Assembly: GCA_016929365.1 (NCBI GenBank)
Contig: JAFGIZ010000210.1
Span: forward strand, 1-12,637
Length of the DNA: 12,637 nucleotides
Origin: Lentisphaerota bacterium
GTDB lineage: Bacteria > Verrucomicrobiota > Kiritimatiellia > UBA8416 > JAFGIZ01
Direction: 5' to 3'
The notes under the pieces: generated by a model
Databases searched by the model: none
Told to the model about the DNA's origin: nothing
Seen by the model: only the letters and a program-made list of their open reading frames with translations
Part shown: piece after piece, positions 6,994-12,637 of the stretch
Position numbering within the stretch: position 1 is the first letter of the stretch
How the letters are laid out: each line of letters starts with the position of its first letter
Translations under genes and position numbers: made by a program

Positions 6994-8022
6994 TCAGACC
7001 TTGCCGCCCATCTTGAGGTACTTGTTCGTTTCCGCGATCGCGTCGGCGTAGTCATCCTGCATTTTCATGGCCGCCCGTACGCCGTCCACGTTCTCCGGAA
7101 TCACAATCGATTCCTGCGGAATCATCTGCGTAAACCAGACCTCGCGGCCCTCGACATGAATCATCTCGTCCCACACCGGGCACTCGTACATGTCGGCGCG
7201 CGGCAGACCCAGGTCGCGGCAGTAATCGAAAATGTGCGAATTCGACAGGAATCCGTCCTCGATCCGGAAAATCTGGAGGCGCGGATTCTGCCCGAAGATC
7301 TCCAGGATTTGCTCCTTGGACGTGTCCTGCTTGCAATGGACCTGCAGCGTCTGCACGTGGCCGTGCGTGATCGGCAGCGTCACCACCACGCTCAGCGCCT
7401 TGATGTGCGGACTCACCGCCATGATGTCCTCGCACTGGTGCGAGGGCACCTTCTGCACGATCGCCGCGTCAACCGGACCCTTGTGCGTCTCCGCCACGTC
7501 CGCGGCGCGTCGGATGATCATCGCGTTGACCCGTTCCACGCCGATGGCGCGGTCGATCGAATTGATGCAGCGCGCCATGCCCGTTGTGTTGCACGACAGA
7601 ATGTGCAGGTAGTCTTTCCCGTACGCCTTGTCGTAGTTGGCCAGCGAGTGGAACTGCAGGTCGCCCGTGCCGATTTTCTCGCCGCCCTGGAACGTGGCCT
7701 TCACGCCGTGCGCCTCGTATTGCTCCTTGAGTTTAGCCCCGACTCCCGGCGCGGTGGCGTCGCACACCATGTCCACCTGCTTCAGCAGGTCGTCCAGCGT
7801 GCCCGCCACGGTCGCCCCGCCGGCTTCCAGGTCCTTGACCTTGTCGGGCGTCCCGCAATAGAGCGGGTAGCCCTTGCCCGAAACGATCAGCGCCTTGACC
7901 GGCAGGCTCACGGCCACGTCGCAGACGCCCACCAGTTCCATGTCTTCCTGCGCGGCCAGGCCGTCGGCAATCCGTTCGCCGATGGTCCCGAAACCGACAA
8001 CACCTACTTTTACCTTGCTCAT
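6994..8022 (-). CDS. type II (archaeal-type) glyceraldehyde-3-phosphate dehydrogenase
   Basis: This 342-residue protein is a phosphorylating aldehyde dehydrogenase of the archaeal GAPDH family. The Rossmann start VGVVGFGTIGERIADGL binds NAD(P). The active-site Cys is C144 in LSCNTTGMARCINSID, which matches the family's SCNTT motif. IIRRAADVAETHKGPVDA (169-186) keeps the paired Arg, and THGHVQ (219-224) holds the likely catalytic His. The usual PSHHG(P) loop reads PSHQCEDI (193-200), and the usual MHVH reads GHVQ, so two His positions are Gln. GGGAGGT lies about 5 bp before the ATG. Bacteria normally carry type I GAPDH, so this gene has an archaeal-like origin or belongs to a bacterial branch of the type II family. 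It is paired with PGK. The substrate may be glyceraldehyde-3-phosphate or a look-alike aldehyde such as 3-sulfolactaldehyde. Confidence 0.92.
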   Translation of the reverse strand: MSKVKVGVVGFGTIGERIADGLAAQEDMELVGVCDVAVSLPVKALIVSGKGYPLYCGTPDKVKDLEAGGATVAGTLDDLLKQVDMVCDATAPGVGAKLKEQYEAHGVKATFQGGEKIGTGDLQFHSLANYDKAYGKDYLHILSCNTTGMARCINSIDRAIGVERVNAMIIRRAADVAETHKGPVDAAIVQKVPSHQCEDIMAVSPHIKALSVVVTLPITHGHVQTLQVHCKQDTSKEQILEIFGQNPRLQIFRIEDGFLSNSHIFDYCRDLGLPRADMYECPVWDEMIHVEGREVWFTQMIPQESIVIPENVDGVRAAMKMQDDYADAIAETNKYLKMGGKV

Positions 8023-8037
8023 GCTTACCTCCCTCGG

Positions 8038-8060
8038 GCGGCGCAGCGTCGCCGCGCCGC
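8038..8060 (-). repeat. GC-only hairpin between YkgJ-type gene and GAPDH
   Basis: Inverted repeat GCGGCGC (8038-8044) and GCGCCGC (8054-8060) with a 9-nt loop. It starts at the last base of the YkgJ-type stop codon and ends about 15 bp before the GAPDH start, close to its ribosome binding site. It could reduce read-through or modulate GAPDH translation. No T tract follows. Confidence 0.35.
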
Positions 8061-9106
8061 TATGTCTGTATCATGCTCGTGCACTGCCCTCTCAAACCGG
8101 CGTCCCTGGCCGTAATCGCGTCCCGCAGCGCAGCGGTTGAAAGCGCGTCCTCTGACCGCTTCACGCGCAGGGCCTCGGCGGTATGCAGCACTTCCGTCGC
8201 GGCCCGGCCGATGAAATCCGCGTAAAACACAAAAACGTTGTCCGGACCCGCTCCGGCTACGCCCATGGCATGGGCATACCGCAACAGCCCCTGGCGCAAC
8301 CCCCAGACGTCCATGTACTCCTCGAACAGGGCGCCCGCTTCGGCCGTCAGCGCGCCTCCGGCCGGCCCCGACGCGGACCCGTTGCCCGCCGCGCCCAGTA
8401 CATCGGCGGCCACGCGGCGCGCGGTGTCTGCCCGGGTGACGTTGCCCCGATCCCGCAGTACCTCGCCTGAAACGTCCGCCATGCGGCGCAATCGCGCCGC
8501 GGCCGCCGTCGCCCCCGGGGCCTCCAGCGCCGCCTGCACCAGCGCCCCGCGGATCTGCGTCATGCACGCCTGCTCCATGAAAACACCCCGCTGCTTCAGC
8601 GCTTCCACGCTGAACGAAAATGCCGCGCGGGCGGCGTCCAGACGTTCCCGGCCCGCGGCCTGTTCCATCTCGTCGGCCAGCCAACGCTCCAGATCCTCCC
8701 GGCGCACCGGATCGCCGCTCCCGACGCCCGGGCACGAATAATCCACCGATATTTCCAACATACCGTATGCATCGCGAATAAACGGGTACGTCCGGCAATA
8801 CAGCGGCCGCGCGGCATAGGCGTCGCAGCGCCGCTGCGCGTTCAGAAACACGCACGGCTTGCACACGCCCTCGTTGATGTATCCTTCGATCTCGCTCGGC
8901 GCGTTCTCCGCCGGCCGGACCGCCCGGTCCGCGTCATATCCCGCTTCGCGCAGGCGCGTCATGTCGCGGCGCGTGACCGGTATCCTGTACGCGGCGCAGC
9001 ACCGGCCGCACCCCGGCAGACAGCGGAACCGCAGCCCCGCGGGAAACGACGTAAAATAGTACGCCGTCCCGCCCCCCGCGTTGACCGTGCCGCCGAAGCC
9101 CTGCAT
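8060..9106 (-). CDS. YkgJ-type CxxxCxxCC cysteine-cluster protein with C-terminal extension
   Basis: The protein has 348 residues. The N-terminal 110 residues match the YkgJ zinc/iron-chelating cysteine cluster domain: RCLPGCGRCC (C29, C33, C36, C37), then VCKPCVFLNAQRRCDAY (C82, C85, C94) and RPLYCRTYPF (C104). The spacing and the R-P-x-x-C-R-x-Y-P ending are typical. YkgJ proteins are usually near 100-250 residues. The remaining 230 or so here are helical-looking, Ala-rich and of no family I recognise. The metal is expected to be zinc or iron; no enzyme activity is firmly known for the family. The gene lies downstream of a 138-bp spacer and 37 bp before GAPDH. The start at 9106 lacks a strong ribosome binding site (only AGGAC close by). 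Its place in a sulfite-linked cluster suggests metal or Fe-S support, as inference. Confidence 0.8.
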   Translation of the reverse strand: MQGFGGTVNAGGGTAYYFTSFPAGLRFRCLPGCGRCCAAYRIPVTRRDMTRLREAGYDADRAVRPAENAPSEIEGYINEGVCKPCVFLNAQRRCDAYAARPLYCRTYPFIRDAYGMLEISVDYSCPGVGSGDPVRREDLERWLADEMEQAAGRERLDAARAAFSFSVEALKQRGVFMEQACMTQIRGALVQAALEAPGATAAAARLRRMADVSGEVLRDRGNVTRADTARRVAADVLGAAGNGSASGPAGGALTAEAGALFEEYMDVWGLRQGLLRYAHAMGVAGAGPDNVFVFYADFIGRAATEVLHTAEALRVKRSEDALSTAALRDAITARDAGLRGQCTSMIQT

Positions 9107-9144
9107 CGTCCTGAATCCCGGTTATAGCCTGTCCGTGTCGTGTG

Positions 9145-9200
9145 CCGGATGATCCGTAACCGGTAATCGGCAGGCCCTCCTACCGATCACGGATCACCGG
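9145..9200. repeat. imperfect palindrome with TGATCCGT / GATCGG motifs
   Basis: The left arm CCGGATGATCCGTAACCGG (9145 on), continuing into AATCGGCAGG (to 9174), pairs imperfectly with CCTACCGATCACGGATCACCGG (9179-9200). The four-base loop is CCCT. The arms share TGATCCGT and ATCGG, so it also reads as degenerate direct repeats on one strand, with another GATCC/GGATC at 9206-9212. Such elements often occur as dispersed intergenic repeats (REP-like) and could also act as an mRNA hairpin between ComA and the YkgJ-type gene. The remainder of this 138-bp spacer (9107-9244) holds no gene and no convincing promoter. Confidence 0.55.
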
Positions 9201-9223
9201 CTTCCGATCCACGGTCTTTACAA

Positions 9224-9238
9224 CGGCCTGTCGGGCCG
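9224..9238 (-). terminator. possible weak hairpin terminator after comA
   Basis: On the minus strand, CGGCC-CGACA-GGCCG forms a 5-bp stem six bases after the comA stop, extended by a G-U pair and followed by TTGTAAAG. The U run is poor, so termination would be partial at best. With the palindrome further down it may set different transcript levels for the first three genes and the rest. Confidence 0.3.
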
Positions 9239-9244
9239 CAACCC

Positions 9245-10081
9245 TTACGCGTAATCCTCCGGCGCCTTGACCGAGGCGTGATACTGCGTCCACTGCTCCT
9301 TGCGAAGCGCGCTGATCGTATCGCCGCGCAGACCGCCGCGCAGCGCCGCCGCCGACAACACGTCGCGCGGTTGCACATTGCCGATGTTCGCAGCCGGTCC
9401 GTAACGCATGAACACGTTCTGCTGCTGGCTCTTGTCCGGCGCTTCGATCATGGTCTTGTCCAGCCCCACGGCCTCGATAATGGCGTCCAGCTCGGCGAAG
9501 TCCACCTCGCCGCCCTTGCCCATCACGCCGATGCCCTTGCCGGACTCGCGTGCTTCGATAATGACCATCTCGGAACCGTCCACCAGGTCCTGCTTCATCA
9601 GGGCCGTGCGCTGTTCCAGCGTGATCTTCTCGTCCTTCTTGGGGTCCTTCTTGCCGACCTCGGAGATCACCTTGAACCCCGCGTCAATGCACATGCGGAT
9701 GATCTTGCCGCGGTCCTCGTCCGGGATGTAGATCGTCCCGTCCGAAAACTCCAGGTGCGTGAAGCCCAGGCCCTTGGCGTACTCCAGGTAGCCGCCCAGG
9801 CGGTCCTTGTCGTATCCGCCGGCGTCCAGGATCGCCACCTCGGTCAGCGTCCCGCCGATCATGGTGCTGATGCCCGCGTCCGCATAGGCCGCCAGCTTCT
9901 GCTTGAGCACGTCCTCGTCATAGAGCGCGCCCGTACCGAACGTGCACTTGACGACGTTCGCCAGCCCGGTCACCGCGCCGGCCCAGTCCTTCGCGCCGGC
10001 CGGCCCGAATTCCTTTTCGATGACCATGATGATCCCGGTCTGCTCCGGAACCGATACCTGTTTCTCGAATGCACGTGTCAT
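9245..10081 (-). CDS. comA: phosphosulfolactate synthase (ComA family)
   Basis: This 278-residue TIM-barrel protein shows the ComA pattern along its whole length: TGIIMVIEKEFG, VVKCTFGTGAL, MIGGTLTEVAILDAGG, HLEFSDGTIYIPDEDRGK, ISEVGKKDPKKDEKI, VIIEARESGKGIG, MIEAPDKSQQQ, and the closing LRGGLRGDTISALR. ComA adds sulfite to phosphoenolpyruvate to give (R)-2-phospho-3-sulfolactate, the first step of coenzyme M synthesis in methanogens; bacterial homologues also exist for sulfolactate and coenzyme M. The conserved acidic, lysine and GRESG-like residues are all present, so activity is likely. GAGGAGG lies before the ATG. No comB, comC, comD or comE lies nearby. It sits with GAPDH, PGK, aldolases and two sulfur-anion exporters. 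It may therefore work in sulfite fixation, or in reverse as a sulfite-releasing lyase; the direction is not shown by the sequence. Confidence 0.95.
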   Translation of the reverse strand: MTRAFEKQVSVPEQTGIIMVIEKEFGPAGAKDWAGAVTGLANVVKCTFGTGALYDEDVLKQKLAAYADAGISTMIGGTLTEVAILDAGGYDKDRLGGYLEYAKGLGFTHLEFSDGTIYIPDEDRGKIIRMCIDAGFKVISEVGKKDPKKDEKITLEQRTALMKQDLVDGSEMVIIEARESGKGIGVMGKGGEVDFAELDAIIEAVGLDKTMIEAPDKSQQQNVFMRYGPAANIGNVQPRDVLSAAALRGGLRGDTISALRKEQWTQYHASVKAPEDYA

Positions 10082-10158
10082 TCTGCCTCCTCCTCTGCTG
10101 TATGTTTTCCCCTTTTACCCGTTTTGTTATGCGTTTTCCGTCGTTCCGTCCCGCGGGC

Positions 10159-11322
10159 TCATGCTGTCTCGAGCGCTTCGGTGATCTGCTCCCAGTACGC
10201 GCCCGGCTGCCGCGTGAACGCGATAGGGTCGCCCCGCACCGCGAGCACCGCCTCCAGAAAGGCGTCGTCCAGTGACGCCTCGATTGTCCGCGCCTCCGTG
10301 TCCTGGGCCGCCGCCAGGGCCGCCGCCGGCAGGAACAGGCCGGCCGTTTCGCCGTAAACCCAGGACGGCTGTTTCTGGCCCAGTTTCTGCCTTGCCACGC
10401 CGATCAGCGAGCTCAGCAGGCCTTTCCGCTCCTCCGCCTCCAGCCGCCGCGGCGGCGCCGGTTCGAGGCCCACCTTGATCGTCGGCATCAGGTAGACCAG
10501 CCGGTACCCGTCGCGCGACGCGTACTGCGCCTCCGGCGCCGCGTAATCCCCCACGGACAGAGGCGCCTTGACGCTCCCGTCCGTGCCCCGCACCGCGACC
10601 TTGCCGGACGGATCGGGCAGCGCCGCCCCCGGGAACAGCCGGGCCATCAGCGCCGCCTGCGCGGGCTGACCCGGAAACAGCGCCACGTTGTCCACGCGCG
10701 CCCCGGCATAGACCTGCAGCTCGCCGTCCCGCACGCTGAGATGGCCCATTTCGGTGGAGAGAACCCGCTGATCCGCGCCACGCCCGTAATGCGCCATGAA
10801 ATCCAGCATCAGCACGGACTTGCCCGAGGAGGCATCCCCGCCGGTCACAAAAATCCGCTTGCTCCGGGTGTCCACCAGCGTTCCGGAATGGTAGCTCACG
10901 ATGCCGTGTTTTTTTTCGAAGAGGTACAGCGAAAGCGAATACAGCAGCCCCAGATTGCCCGCCAGTGTCCGGCGCCGGTCCTCGGGCTGTTCCACGAGCG
11001 CCCGTGTCAGCCGCAGATCGAACCGTTCCGGCCCGTCCGCTCCGGCCGCCCCTCGCGCCGTCAACGCGGGCACCTCCGCCGTCGCGACGTGCAGCTCGGC
11101 ATCCGGATGCCCGTCCGCGACGATTGCGACGGCCCGCATGGCCGCCAGAAACGAACGGATCTCCTCGGGCCGCGACGGGTCCGGCTCCCGCAGGTAGACC
11201 GACTGCTCCGGCGGGGCGCCCTCCGGAATCTCCAGCAGCGTCTCGAGCGCCAGGCCCTCCGTCGTCACGCGAATGTCCACGTGCCGCTCGCCGGCGTAAA
11301 TTCTGAATACCGCCTCCTGCAT
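10159..11322 (-). CDS. HPr kinase/PEPCK-fold P-loop protein, substrate unknown
   Basis: The protein has 387 residues. The middle resembles HPr kinase/phosphorylase. YHSGTLVDTRSKRIFVTGG (144-162) parallels the HprK stretch HGVLVDI.G.GVLITG, leading into a Walker A loop GGDASSGKSVLMLDF (161-175). About 25 residues later VLSTEMGHLSVRDG (187-200) stands where HprK has its VADD segment. The first 135 residues form a separate domain that I do not recognise and do not match the usual HprK N-terminus. The C-terminal third is also unlike HprK. GGAGG precedes the ATG, 16 bp after the ROK stop, so it is the second gene of the operon; comA follows after 77 bp. This fold includes protein kinases and small-molecule kinases. 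A kinase acting on sulfolactate or on a regulator is a possibility, not a demonstrated function. Confidence 0.65.
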   Translation of the reverse strand: MQEAVFRIYAGERHVDIRVTTEGLALETLLEIPEGAPPEQSVYLREPDPSRPEEIRSFLAAMRAVAIVADGHPDAELHVATAEVPALTARGAAGADGPERFDLRLTRALVEQPEDRRRTLAGNLGLLYSLSLYLFEKKHGIVSYHSGTLVDTRSKRIFVTGGDASSGKSVLMLDFMAHYGRGADQRVLSTEMGHLSVRDGELQVYAGARVDNVALFPGQPAQAALMARLFPGAALPDPSGKVAVRGTDGSVKAPLSVGDYAAPEAQYASRDGYRLVYLMPTIKVGLEPAPPRRLEAEERKGLLSSLIGVARQKLGQKQPSWVYGETAGLFLPAAALAAAQDTEARTIEASLDDAFLEAVLAVRGDPIAFTRQPGAYWEQITEALETA

Positions 11323-11338
11323 ACGTCCCCGCCTCCTG

Positions 11339-12475
11339 TCAGGCCGCCTTGCCGACCCGCTCGCGGAATACCCGCGTCGTCACGTAATCCGCAAAGTGCG
11401 CGTCCGCCGCCCGCAACGCCGCGCCGATACCCGCCTTGCATTCCACCGGCTCGCCGAACCCGACCTCCGGAACATCCAGCCCCAGCGCCTTCAATTCCGT
11501 CTCGATCTCCTGCAATACCACGGGGCGGATCATCCCCGCGTATTCGTTGTAGATGCCGTTGATCACGACCCGCGGCAAATGGCACAGCTTCAGCAGGTTG
11601 GCCACGGCTATCCCCAGGTAACGCCCCCGCTGACGCAGGCCGCGCCGCCAGGCCGCGCCCGAGCGGGCTTCCGGAGCGGGCCAGGTCCGGCCCGAACAAT
11701 AGGCGTCCAGGCAGCCGCGCTGGCCGCATACGCACACCGGCCCCCGCGCGTCAATCCGCATGTGCCCCAGCTCCCCGGTAAACACGCCGTCGCCCAGCAG
11801 AAAATGGCCCCGCGAATAAATCGCCGCCCCGATCCCGTAGCGCACCAGCACCGACAGAAACGACGGCGCCCCCGCCGCCCAGCCCACACGGCGCTCGTAC
11901 TCGGCCACGCACAACACGTTGTTGGCCGCGGCCAGCGGCAACCCGAACCGGCTCAGCTGCGGCTCCAGGTCGAACTCCACGCGCCGGCCCGGCGGCAGGT
12001 GCGACCGGATCCGCAACCCGTCGGCCAGCAGCACCCCCGGCACGCCGACCCCCAGGCCCGCCAGCTTGCCGCGCGGGACCCGCGACCGGCGAATGACGTC
12101 TTCAATCAGCTCCGTCCAGACCCCCACCGTACGCGCCATCGACCAGGAGTCCCGGATCGTGCGCCGCCCCGCCGCCACGATCCGCCGCGTGCCGTCCAAC
12201 ACGCATGCCCGCGCCGCCAGTCCCTCCAGGTCGGCCCCCACCAGGTAACCCACGTCGGGCCGCACCCGCAGCAACGTCGTCCGCCGCCCGCGCCGGCCCG
12301 GTTCCGCCTGTTTCGCGCCCTCTTCCACGTAACCCGCACGCAACAACCGGTCAACCAAACGCGACACCGAGGCCTTGCTGCGGCCCAGCCGACGGCACAA
12401 GTCGCCCCGCGATCGCGCGGGAAACCGCACCATCTCCGCCAACACCTCCGCTTCCGCTCGCCGCTGCCGCGCCAT
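11339..12475 (-). CDS. ROK-family transcriptional repressor (NagC/XylR type)
   Basis: The protein has 378 residues from the ATG at 12475. A winged helix-turn-helix occupies roughly residues 9-52, with SRGDLCRRLGRSKASVSRLV as the HTH core. The ROK sugar-kinase fold follows, with VGVPG (143-147), GELGHMRID (234-242) and the zinc motif CVCGQRGCLDAYC (248-260). Kinase features are lost: the usual D-G-G-T phosphate loop is GADLEG, and the catalytic Asp of the N-D pair is Asn (N185-N186). It should therefore sense a sugar-like ligand without phosphorylating it. I chose 12475 because GGGAG lies 11 bp upstream and the likely promoter occupies 12510-12538. An in-frame TTG at 12538 falls inside the -35 box. 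It probably represses its own operon. Confidence 0.88.
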   Translation of the reverse strand: MARQRRAEAEVLAEMVRFPARSRGDLCRRLGRSKASVSRLVDRLLRAGYVEEGAKQAEPGRRGRRTTLLRVRPDVGYLVGADLEGLAARACVLDGTRRIVAAGRRTIRDSWSMARTVGVWTELIEDVIRRSRVPRGKLAGLGVGVPGVLLADGLRIRSHLPPGRRVEFDLEPQLSRFGLPLAAANNVLCVAEYERRVGWAAGAPSFLSVLVRYGIGAAIYSRGHFLLGDGVFTGELGHMRIDARGPVCVCGQRGCLDAYCSGRTWPAPEARSGAAWRRGLRQRGRYLGIAVANLLKLCHLPRVVINGIYNEYAGMIRPVVLQEIETELKALGLDVPEVGFGEPVECKAGIGAALRAADAHFADYVTTRVFRERVGKAA

Positions 12476-12486
12476 GCCGCTGCATA

Positions 12487-12491
12487 CTCCC
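12487..12491 (-). promoter_or_regulatory. ribosome binding site deciding the ROK repressor start
   Basis: GGGAG on the minus strand lies 11 bp before the ATG at 12475. An alternative in-frame ATG at 12493 has no purine-rich site before it. Confidence 0.5.
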
Positions 12492-12499
12492 ATTTGTTG

Positions 12500-12514
12500 A
12501 TTTTGGAACAAAAT
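12500..12514. promoter_or_regulatory. candidate ROK operator palindrome
   Basis: Perfect inverted repeat ATTTTG-GAA-CAAAAT, AT-rich within GC-rich DNA. It overlaps the -10 box and the expected transcription start of the ROK gene. ROK repressors such as NagC and XylR bind AT-rich palindromes of this kind, so self-repression is the simple reading. Confidence 0.6.
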
Positions 12515-12538
12515 AAGCCACTCCCCCGGCGTTGTCAA
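12510..12538 (-). promoter_or_regulatory. sigma-70-like promoter for the operon
   Basis: On the minus strand a consensus -35 box TTGACA (12538-12533) is followed after exactly 17 bp by TATTTT (12515-12510) as -10 box. Transcription would start near 12503, leaving a leader of about 28 bases before the repressor ATG. It is the best promoter I see in the window and would drive all downstream genes. Confidence 0.65.
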
Positions 12539-12637
12539 CCCCTCACGAGAAATTTTTTGGTATCGTTCAGAAGTTGATGCCTGAGGCTATTGAGGGCATT
12601 CTCCGAGTGCGAGGCGAAGAGGATTTGAACATCCAAC
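12539..12637. other. upstream flank with lower GC; possible coding on either strand, unresolved
   Basis: This 99-base flank is clearly less GC-rich than the operon. On the plus strand a frame runs open to the window end, with an ATG at 12577 starting MPEAIEGILRVRGEEDLNIQ, but no ribosome binding site precedes it. On the minus strand one frame is also open from the edge and stops with TGA at 12537-12535, inside the -35 box. Either could be the end of a neighbouring gene. I cannot choose, and I recognise no family in either reading. Confidence 0.3.

Noticed and set aside
9245..10081. A coenzyme M biosynthesis operon
   Set aside because: Only the ComA step is present; no ComB, ComC or ComDE homologue is seen in the window.
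11396..12577. 393-codon plus-strand open frame opposite the ROK repressor
   Set aside because: Composition is that of an antisense shadow, with no motif, and it runs through the promoter region.
12608..12637. tRNA-like 3' end on the minus strand (GTTCAAATCC resembling a T loop, then TCGCCTCGCA)
   Set aside because: The T stem would contain a T-C mismatch, there is no CCA, and the rest of any tRNA would lie outside the window, so it cannot be supported.

Overview
The window reads as one long bacterial gene cluster transcribed entirely on the minus strand, from about 12.5 kb down to position 1. It holds twelve genes with short gaps or overlaps, and most have clear purine-rich Shine-Dalgarno sequences. 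The DNA is GC-rich and codes like a free-living bacterium. I cannot place the organism from sequence alone. The archaeal-type GAPDH and PGK, the nickel-racemase homologue and the cysteine-cluster proteins suggest an anaerobe, perhaps in the PVC group (Kiritimatiellota/Lentisphaerota-like) or Desulfobacterota. That placement is a weak guess.

Layout in order of transcription: a ROK-family repressor (12475-11339) behind a good sigma-70-like promoter that carries a perfect palindrome; an HPr-kinase-like P-loop protein (11322-10159); a phosphosulfolactate synthase, ComA family (10081-9245); a 138-bp spacer with an imperfect palindrome and a weak hairpin; a YkgJ-type cysteine-cluster protein (9106-8060); type II (archaeal-type) glyceraldehyde-3-phosphate dehydrogenase (8022-6994); archaeal-type phosphoglycerate kinase (6973-5738); a C-GCAxxG-C-C redox-type protein (5706-5260); a TauE/SafE permease with a large exported N-terminal domain (5267-3573); a YeiH-family putative sulfate exporter (3508-2348); a LarA-like 2-hydroxyacid racemase (2327-1065); a small FSA/TalC-type transaldolase (1035-391); and the N-terminal part of a class II fructose-bisphosphate aldolase cut by the window edge (299-1).

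Taken together this looks like a sulfonate or sulfite module built from glycolysis-like enzymes. ComA links PEP and sulfite to (R)-2-phospho-3-sulfolactate. Two adjacent membrane proteins belong to families tied to sulfite, sulfonate or sulfate export. The two aldolases, GAPDH and PGK are the enzymes that would make or process a triose aldehyde. LarA could invert a 2-hydroxyacid such as sulfolactate, and the HprK-like protein could be a kinase. Several enzymes depart from the usual residues at or near positions that bind the substrate phosphate: PGK has Asp where HxxR-P proteins have Arg, GAPDH has PSHQ for PSHH, and the transaldolase has AAIR for ASIR. This invites the idea that the substrates carry a sulfonate rather than a phosphate.

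Two readings are possible. In the catabolic one, a sulfo-sugar is cleaved to sulfolactaldehyde, oxidised with ATP gain, rephosphorylated, and split by ComA into PEP and exported sulfite. In the anabolic one, glycolytic PEP captures sulfite. The sequence does not decide between them. No ComB, ComC, ComDE, sulfoquinovosidase, sulfosugar isomerase or LarB/C/E is present in the window.
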